The position numbers and the translations under genes are program-made. A stretch of 64,000 nucleotides of DNA from NCBI GenBank assembly GCA_038049695.1, contig CP142456.1, forward strand, positions 74,795,422 through 74,859,421, written 5' to 3'. This DNA is from Cinnamomum chago (taxonomy: Eukaryota; Streptophyta; Magnoliopsida; Laurales; Lauraceae). This document shows positions 57,817 to 64,000 of the stretch, piece by piece (the first letter of the stretch is position 1; every line of letters begins with the position of its first letter). The notes under the pieces were generated by a model. That model was not told the origin of the DNA, ran no database searches, and was given only the letters and a program-made list of their open reading frames with translations.

Positions 57817-58895
57817 TTACAATTCTCAACATTGAAATAGAGGATTCTATTCAAGTTTGCAGAAGTTTAATTGCGTGTTTCCGCATAGCCAAATGCATAT
57901 GTGGAATCTCTATTTTTACTGGATTTTTGGATGAGATTGTGGTTTTGGAGGAGTTTTGTCTGCCCATTTGCAAGTTTCTGCTGCAATGGTGAAGGTACAT
58001 TCTCCACTCATTTGGTTAAACATACCGAACCACAAGCATGTTTTGAATGACATTTGTGTGGTAGGAGCTGAATGAATAGGTTTAGTTGATACTGAATAGA
58101 TTTAGAATCATTTTTACCTTTTGGAGGGATGCTTTGTTTGAAATTTAGGATGGATCTTGTATATTCTGCCAATTGGGCAAAAATAGGTAATTCTCTATTA
58201 GATGAAAGTTTTGAATCATCTGTTGGTGTTTTTCCCTGCTAATGAGTCATTCTAACAATCTGCTCTAATTTTCTAGTTTCCATATGGGTCATTTTTCATG
58301 CATGGGATTGAATGTGCAATTATGTCCAACCTCCATTTGTTTATGTATTTATTTATTTTTTACTTTGTTTTTCGCATGTGGAACTTGAAATGAATTGTCA
58401 TTATTTGTTAACTGTTGCTTCTATTGGAGTGTGTACAGGTAAATTACATTATTCATATAAATTTTCTGTACATTGGAGGCCTATCCATTTATGTATTGTA
58501 GCAGTTTATATGTACAGAGAAAACAGCGTGTGGATATTTCTGATCACATTTGGTGCTTATAGGTGGGTGGAACATATTTAGCTTTTATGTTGCTATGAGT
58601 TTGAGTTGATGCAGAATGTAGAAAACACAGGCAAGATACTCTCTCTTTATGCCTTTTCCATGCTGAGTTTTTTGCAGCATTATAATCACTAATATTTAGT
58701 GGTGGCTTTTGATGTACCAGCAATCCATTTGTGTGATTTCTGAGTTTTGAGCAGGCTCAATGCCATAGTGGAATAGACAACCATACATTATGTGTGCCAA
58801 AATATACAAAGCATTTTCTATTTTCAGTGCATGCAAGCACACACTGTGCATGAGAGTTTCCATAATTTACATGATGTTATGACATAAGACATTAA
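57817..58895. other. 3' flank of the ITPK gene, no gene seen
   Basis: AT-rich untranslated and intergenic sequence; short open frames only. Confidence 0.6.
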
Positions 58896-59105
58896 GGGCC
58901 TGTTTGTTTGCATAGATTACATAGGAATTTATGGTCAAATAAGCTCCATTGAAGGATTATTGAAGGGGTGAGGGGCGAAGGATGTGAGGCGAGGAGTGAA
59001 GGATATAAGGTAGTGATGGAGGACCTTGACTTTCCTAGAATTTGAATTACTAGGGTGATGGCTGAGTATTCATTTCCCATCTTCCCTTAATTCAATTTCC
59101 ATTAT
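58896..59105. mobile_element. Partial MITE, same family as 39224-39538
   Basis: Starts GGGCCTGTTTGTTTGCAT after TTAA and shares 'gaattactagggtgatgg..g.attcatttcccatc' with the element in intron 6 of NERD copy B. The right terminus is missing; copia-derived sequence follows. Confidence 0.55.
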
Positions 59106-59109
59106 AGAA

Positions 59110-59922
59110 CAGGTTATTTGTGTAAAGACGGTTGATTGCTTCATGTAAGTGATAGATAGATGCCCTAGTCTAGAATGGCAAAGACGAAATGAAGGTAGCA
59201 TACCAGTAGCAATAGCAGTAACAGTGGATGGACGAGGTAAGTGAAGAAAATCAAGAAAATGCAACCCCCCTGATTTATGCTTTTTTTACAATCTGCCTCC
59301 CAGCTGATGGATTCTGCACAGTATAGCCAGATAAGGAAAAGGTAACTATGTAACCATATTGAGCAAGTTGACTAACAAAGAAAATATTTATAGATAAGTT
59401 AGGAACAAAGAGTACATATGAAATAGAAAGCAAATCAGAGGTGATGATACCTATTTTGGTGATGGGCAAACCAAAGCTGTCAGCAGTGTAGATGAATCGG
59501 GGAGAAGAGAGTAGATTGGAAAGGAAGAAGCCTAATACAAAGCTTTCAAAAGAGATTTGTGGATTGTACAGTAGATGAGAGCAGATCTGTTGGTCCCATG
59601 ACAGAGAAATTGCTTACTGCTCTTACAAAAAATTCCAAGATCGCTTGGATTAGACAAAACAGAGAGCCTACAGTTTGATACCATGAAACAACTCAAGAAA
59701 ACAAGAGATTTAGGGAAGTTATCTTGGGTTGATGCTCTGAACCATTCTATTTATAATGGAGTTTCATGTACAATATTAGTAAAGAGCGTATCTACACAAG
59801 TACAATGAAGTTCACCTAACTACTTGAATCTAAGAAAATGTATACATGAGAAACTACCAAATAAGGTGATCCACCAGAGATTATGGTACATTGAGGACCA
59901 TATGAAATTAAGTGTCTTCACA
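59110..59922 (-). mobile_element. Ty1-copia retrotransposon, 5' part only, decayed
   Basis: Minus strand order: a 239-bp LTR (59922-59684, TGTGAAG...GTTTCA, with TATA-like ATTATAAATAG), a primer-binding site TGGTATCAAAC (from 59683), then a shortened pol segment. The latter shows the gag-pre-integrase region ('ITKIGIITSDLLSISYVLF', 'VPNLSINIFFVSQLAQYGY', 'TFSLSGYTVQNPSAGRQI') interrupted by stops, and later 'LCHSRLGHLS'. Gag, the integrase core, RT and the 3' LTR are absent. Confidence 0.75.
59684..59922 (-). repeat. Copia 5' LTR
   Basis: TG...CA ended on the minus strand, directly followed by an iMet-type primer site. Confidence 0.7.
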
Positions 59923-60644
59923 GTTTGATTGCCTTTTTTGGATAATCACCTTTGATTCTTGATTTTTAACCTCTTATAGAAATACAGAGTCTTAGAATTT
60001 CTAGCAATTTAATTACATGAAGCAAATAGAGGCCCTAAGATGCATTTGCATTTTTCAAAAAATTTTCGTGTTACTATTGAGAATTTATATTGAAATTATT
60101 AAAGACATGTATAAAGGAGCAACAACAAGTGTCAGAACTACTTGTGGAGAGATAAGTGAGTTCCTAATGGCCATAGGTTTGCATCAAGGGTCGGTCCTAA
60201 GCCTTCGCCTCTTTGCATTGATTATGGATGAGTTAGTTGCTCATATTCAAGAGGAGATACCTTAGTGTATGTTATTTGCATATGATATTGTGCTGGTGGA
60301 TTAATTAATAGATGGTGTGAATGCAAAACTTGAGAGATGGTTGGAAGCTTTAGAATCAAAATGCTTTAAAATAAGTCGTACAAAGATAGAATATATGGAG
60401 TGCAACTTCAGTGGGCATATACAAAGAGCTGAAACAACTATAAGAATTGAAACGCAAAAGATACCTCATAGAGATTCTTTCCGTTACCTTAGCTCATAGT
60501 AAGGATGGAGAGATTGATGAAAATGTTGAATATTGGATAAAAGTGGATTGGTTGAATTGGAGACTTTCTTCTGAAGTGCTTTATGATCGGCAAATACTAA
60601 CAAGATTGAAGGAAAAAATTTACAAGATGGTGATTAGACCAGTT

Positions 60645-62617
60645 GGGGGAATCCAAAGGGGGTGCTCCGGCACAGAAAGAGGCATGGTGGTGGAGCGAGG
60701 CCGTTCAAGACAAGATAAGAGTTAAAAGAGAGTGCTTTAAAACTTGGCAAAATGATTGAAATGAAGCAAACTTGGAGAGGTATAAAGAAGCAAAAAGAGA
60801 AACAAAAAAGACAGTTAGTGAAGCAAAGGCAAAGGCTTTTGAGGAGCTATATAGGCGACTCGACACTAAGGAAGGCGAAAGAGAGATATTCAAGCTTGCC
60901 AAAGCCAGAGATAGGCAGACCAAGGACTTAAACCAAGTTAAATGCATTAAGGATGAGGATGAAAAGGTATTAGTAAAGGATGAGGAGATAAATGAGCGTT
61001 GGAAGAGCTACTTCTACAAGTTATTTAATGATAGCAGTAGTAGTGACATACAATTGGGGCAACTTACCATTTCTAGGGAAGAATCGAATCATATGTTCTA
61101 TAGGAGAATCAGTAGGGAAGAAGTTAAAGAAGTATTGAAAAGGATGAAGAATGGGAAAGCGGTTGAGCCAGATGGTATCCCCATTGAGGTTTGGAGGTGC
61201 TTGGGGGAGGATGACATAAGTTGGTTGACAAAGCTTTTTAATGTAGTGCTAAAGAGCAAGAAGATGCCTGATGCATGGAGGAAAAGTATTCTTATACCCA
61301 TATACAAGAACAAAGGAGATATTCAGAACTGTGCGAACTACCGCGGGATTAAATTGATGAGCCATACAATGAAATTATGGGAGAGAGTTATTGAGAGAAG
61401 ACTAAGAAGAACAACAAACATTTTAGAGAATCAATTTGGTTTCATGCCTAGGAGATCAACCATGGATGCTATCTTTCTCCTGAGAAGGTTAATGGAACAG
61501 TATAGAGAAGGTCAGAGAGATTTACATATGGTGTTTATTGACTTGGAGAAGGCCTATGACCGAGTTCCTAGGGAGATTCTATGGAGAGTACTAGAAAAGA
61601 AAAGAGTGTGTGTCGCATATATTGAGGCGATAAAGGATATGTATAATAGAGCCGTGACATCTATAAGAACGACTGGCGGAGAGACTAAAGAGTTTCCTAT
61701 CACGATTGGTCTACACCAAGGCTCAGCGTTAAGCCCGTACTTGTTTGCCCTAGTTATGGATGAGATTATAAGACATATTCAGGATGAGGTGCCGTGGTGT
61801 ATGCTATTTGCAGATGACATTGTTTTAGTGGATGAGACGAGAGAAGGAGTAAATGCTAAGCTAGAATTGTGGCAGAAAACGTTAGAGACAAAAGGGTTTA
61901 GGCTAAGTCGATGCAAGACGGAATATATGGAATGCAAGTTTAGTCAAAGTAGGACACCTGGTAACTTAGAAGTAAGTTTGGGCACACAAAAGATTGTACA
62001 GAAAGAAAACTTTAGGTACCTTGGATCTATGGTGCAACAGGATGGAGAGATTGATACTGATGTAAGTCACAGGATTCAGGTCGGGTGAACCAAATGGAGG
62101 AGTGTTTCGGGGGTCTTGTGTGATCGGAAAGTCCCCGTCAAGGTTAAAGGAAAGTATTATAAGGTGGCGGTATGTCCAGCGTTGTTATATGGATCAGAGT
62201 GTTAGGCAGTAAAGCATAATCATATTAAGAAGATGGAAGTTGCGGAGATGAGAATGCTAAGATGGATGTGCGGGATCACAAGGAGAGATAGGATTAGGAA
62301 TGAGGAGATTAGAGGCAAAGGAGGAATAGCACCGATTAAAGATAAAATGAGAGAAAATCGACTGAGATGGTTCGGCCTTGTTAGAAGGCGCCCAACAGAG
62401 GCACCTGTTAAAAGGTGTGAAAGCATGGAGATTACCCGGAGTAGGAGGGGGAGGAAAACCCAAGAGAAGTTGGAAAGAAACTATTAAACATGACCTTGCC
62501 TACATGGATCTAACAGAGGACATGGTCATAAACAGATTTGATTGGCGTTGTCAAATCCATATAGCCGACCCCACCTAGTGGGAAAAGGCTTGGTTTGGTT
62601 TGGTTTGGTTTGGTTTT
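60645..62617 (+). mobile_element. Inner RTE-clade LINE, 5'-truncated, with (TTTGG)n tail
   Basis: Perfect 16-bp target duplication GGTGATTAGACCAGTT at 60629-60644 and 62618-62633. The element lacks the endonuclease domain and begins in the linker. It ends '...ccgaccccacctagtgggaaaaggct' followed by (TGGTT)n, a tail unlike the outer copy's GATGATGATG end. Confidence 0.93.
60664..62580 (+). pseudogene. RTE LINE linker, reverse transcriptase and C-terminal domain, three in-frame stops
   Basis: The longest open piece (about 60760-62088) covers the RT: '[17 protein letters not shown]', '[20 protein letters not shown]', '[19 protein letters not shown]', '[15 protein letters not shown]', '[15 protein letters not shown]', '[19 protein letters not shown]', and the catalytic FADD at 61807-61818. 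TGA at 60757-60759 precedes it. Downstream the same frame continues through TGA (62086-62088) and TAG (62203-62205), each where a Trp is expected, into 'VAEMRMLRWMCGITRRDRIR'. A later small shift near 62440 moves the frame. No functional protein is expected because the endonuclease is missing. Confidence 0.9.
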
Positions 62618-63071
62618 GGTGATTAGACCAGTTATGACCTATGGAGCAGAATGTTGGCCAATCAAGTAGCAATCTATGTTCAAAATGGATGTAGCAGAGA
62701 TGAGAATGTTAAGGTGTACGTGTAGTAAAAATAGAAGGATAAAATTAGAAATGAGCGATTTCGAGAGCATTTAAGGGTAACATCAATAGGAGATAAAATT
62801 AGGCAAACCCGTTTGAGATGGTTGAGGGATGTCCAACGCATGTTGGCAACGGCGTCAGTAAGGAAAAGTTTAGCTATGCAAATTGATAGCCCACCTAGGG
62901 GAAGGGGTAGGCCAAAGAGGACGTGGATGAATATAATAAAAATAGATCTAAAGAAGTTTAACTTATCAGAGGATTTGGCTCAATAGATTGGAATCGAGAA
63001 ATAAAATTCATGTCGCCGACCCCAACATAGTTAGGACAAAGCTTTGATGATGATGATTGAGAATTTATATT

Positions 63072-64000
63072 TCTTATGATAATAATCTAAGAACTTTGCA
63101 TGGTTTGACATGTCATGCCATGCATTTAATTTCATTTATTTTATTACTATTTTTCATATTTTTTTATTATGTTTTAAATTTCTTAAATTTTACTGAAGCG
63201 GAACTTTGAAATGAACATAAAGTGATGAACCATCCAAAACAAAATTGACAACTAATACTACATGATGAAAAGCTCATTTTGCCTATACTATTATATCATT
63301 TCAAATAAGTAGCATCATGAAATGCTCATTTTGCCTATTCTATTATATCCATTCAAATAATTAGCATCATTTAGAAATGGTGACCCAAGAGTCCAACCTC
63401 ATTGAGTAGATATGCATAGTTAATCAGAAAAAAAAAAAAAAAAGTTTGCTTTGGTCAATAATTGCCACAGATTGGTCAGTATGGATTGGCATGCTATTAT
63501 GTTACTTGTATATTGGATAAGTCGCCCCAGTTTTGCTTTTTCTTCTTCATTTTGGAAAGAAAGACTATCATTTTAATGACTGGGCAGCCAAAATTTTGAG
63601 CTTCTTTTTCAGATCTTGATATGGGTCTTCTGTATCACTTTGTACCCTCTTTTTTTTTTTTTTTTATAAAGAAAGAGAAGGTTAGTAACAGAAGTTGTAT
63701 GTTTGCTTTGATGGGACTGAAATCAAGCCTATAAAAAAAGGGCTCTTTGTGTAAGGGTATTTTTTGTGGGAAGAAGGCCTCTGGTCTTCAGAAAAATATG
63801 TTGTAATGTAAGGTTTATATCTGAGATCCAAAGGAACTCTGAAAACTTGGCTGGAACCTTGGGTAAATGTAAAATGTCATTCCAAATGAGCTCTTTTTGA
63901 ACAAATAATTACAAGGCTTTAAAGGAGATTACTGACAAACCAATTCACATGGAAAACTACAGCTTATCCTCACGGGAAAACTGCCCGAATACCCTGTCCA
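63072..64000. other. Right-end spacer, no gene seen
   Basis: AT-rich; a near-repeat of 'atgaaawgctcattttgcctat.ctattatat' at 63266 and 63318. T run at 63651-63665. No coding exon could be recognised up to the window end. Confidence 0.5.

Larger units (their letters stand above)
60092..63055 (+). mobile_element. Outer RTE-clade LINE, 5'-truncated, interrupted by a second RTE
   Basis: A perfect 16-bp target duplication ATTGAGAATTTATATT flanks it (60076-60091 and 63056-63071). It starts within the reverse transcriptase ('EIIKDMYKGATTSVRTTCGE', 'GLHQGSVLS') and ends with the RTE tail 'gctttgatgatgatg'. The coding is dead: TAG at 60263-60265 where a Trp is usual, the catalytic FADD is FAYD (60275-60286), and more stops follow. 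The part after the inner insertion (62634-63055) resumes with 'MTYGAECWPIK' and 'VAEMRMLR'. Confidence 0.92.

Noticed and set aside
63780..64000. Possible exon of a next gene at the right edge
   Set aside because: No frame stays open with a recognisable protein in either direction.

Overview
The window is plant nuclear DNA, almost certainly from a flowering plant. Coding exons are short and separated by long introns, with GT-AG junctions apart from one GC-AG intron. The recognisable proteins are plant families (WEB/DUF827-like tail, plant NERD-domain protein, RBM34/Nop12-like RNA-binding protein, TMEM41-like VTT protein, plant ITPK1). Most of the rest is plant transposable-element sequence. 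No species can be named from sequence alone.

Layout. Bases 1-303 are the last exon of a gene entering from the left, probably WEB-family. From 304 to 13159 there is no gene: microsatellites, a possible hAT MITE, a 3.5 kb solo LTR with a perfect 5-bp target duplication (7484-10996), a large CT/AG foldback (11155-11755) and a 1000-bp hAT-type element with a perfect 8-bp target duplication (11983-12982). Two tandem NERD-domain genes follow, both on the plus strand with the same seven-exon structure: copy A at 13160-27049 (325 aa) and copy B at 30687-39842 (401 aa). Exon phases match throughout and the homology runs into the 3' flanks, so this is a segmental duplication. Because each copy acts as the empty site of the other, insertions can be mapped: in A a nested Harbinger/hAT pair, a 5'-truncated L1 LINE, a solo LTR, a gag-protease-only LTR retrotransposon, and a run of four (TA)n-flanked foldback elements; in B an AT-rich Helitron-like block, a G/C-rich Harbinger MITE, a SINE-like unit and an LTR fragment.

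From 42632 to 57816 lie three apparently intact housekeeping-type genes: an RBM34/Nop12-like nucleolar protein (plus), a TMEM41/SNARE-associated Golgi protein (minus, convergent with the former), and an intronless inositol-tetrakisphosphate 1-kinase (plus). The right end holds a MITE piece, a broken Ty1-copia 5' part, and an RTE-clade LINE inserted inside an older RTE LINE, each with its own 16-bp target duplication and a different 3' tail.

The most notable signals are the asymmetric evolution of the NERD pair (B has a new hydrophobic N-terminus and in-frame repeat expansions in exon 5, and both copies lack the nuclease-like E-x-K pair), the serial insertion of four elements at one TA site shown by the empty paralogous site, the RT-less gag-protease retrotransposon, and the RTE-in-RTE nest. 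There is no sign that the genes form a pathway or cluster; they look like unrelated neighbours in a transposon-rich region.
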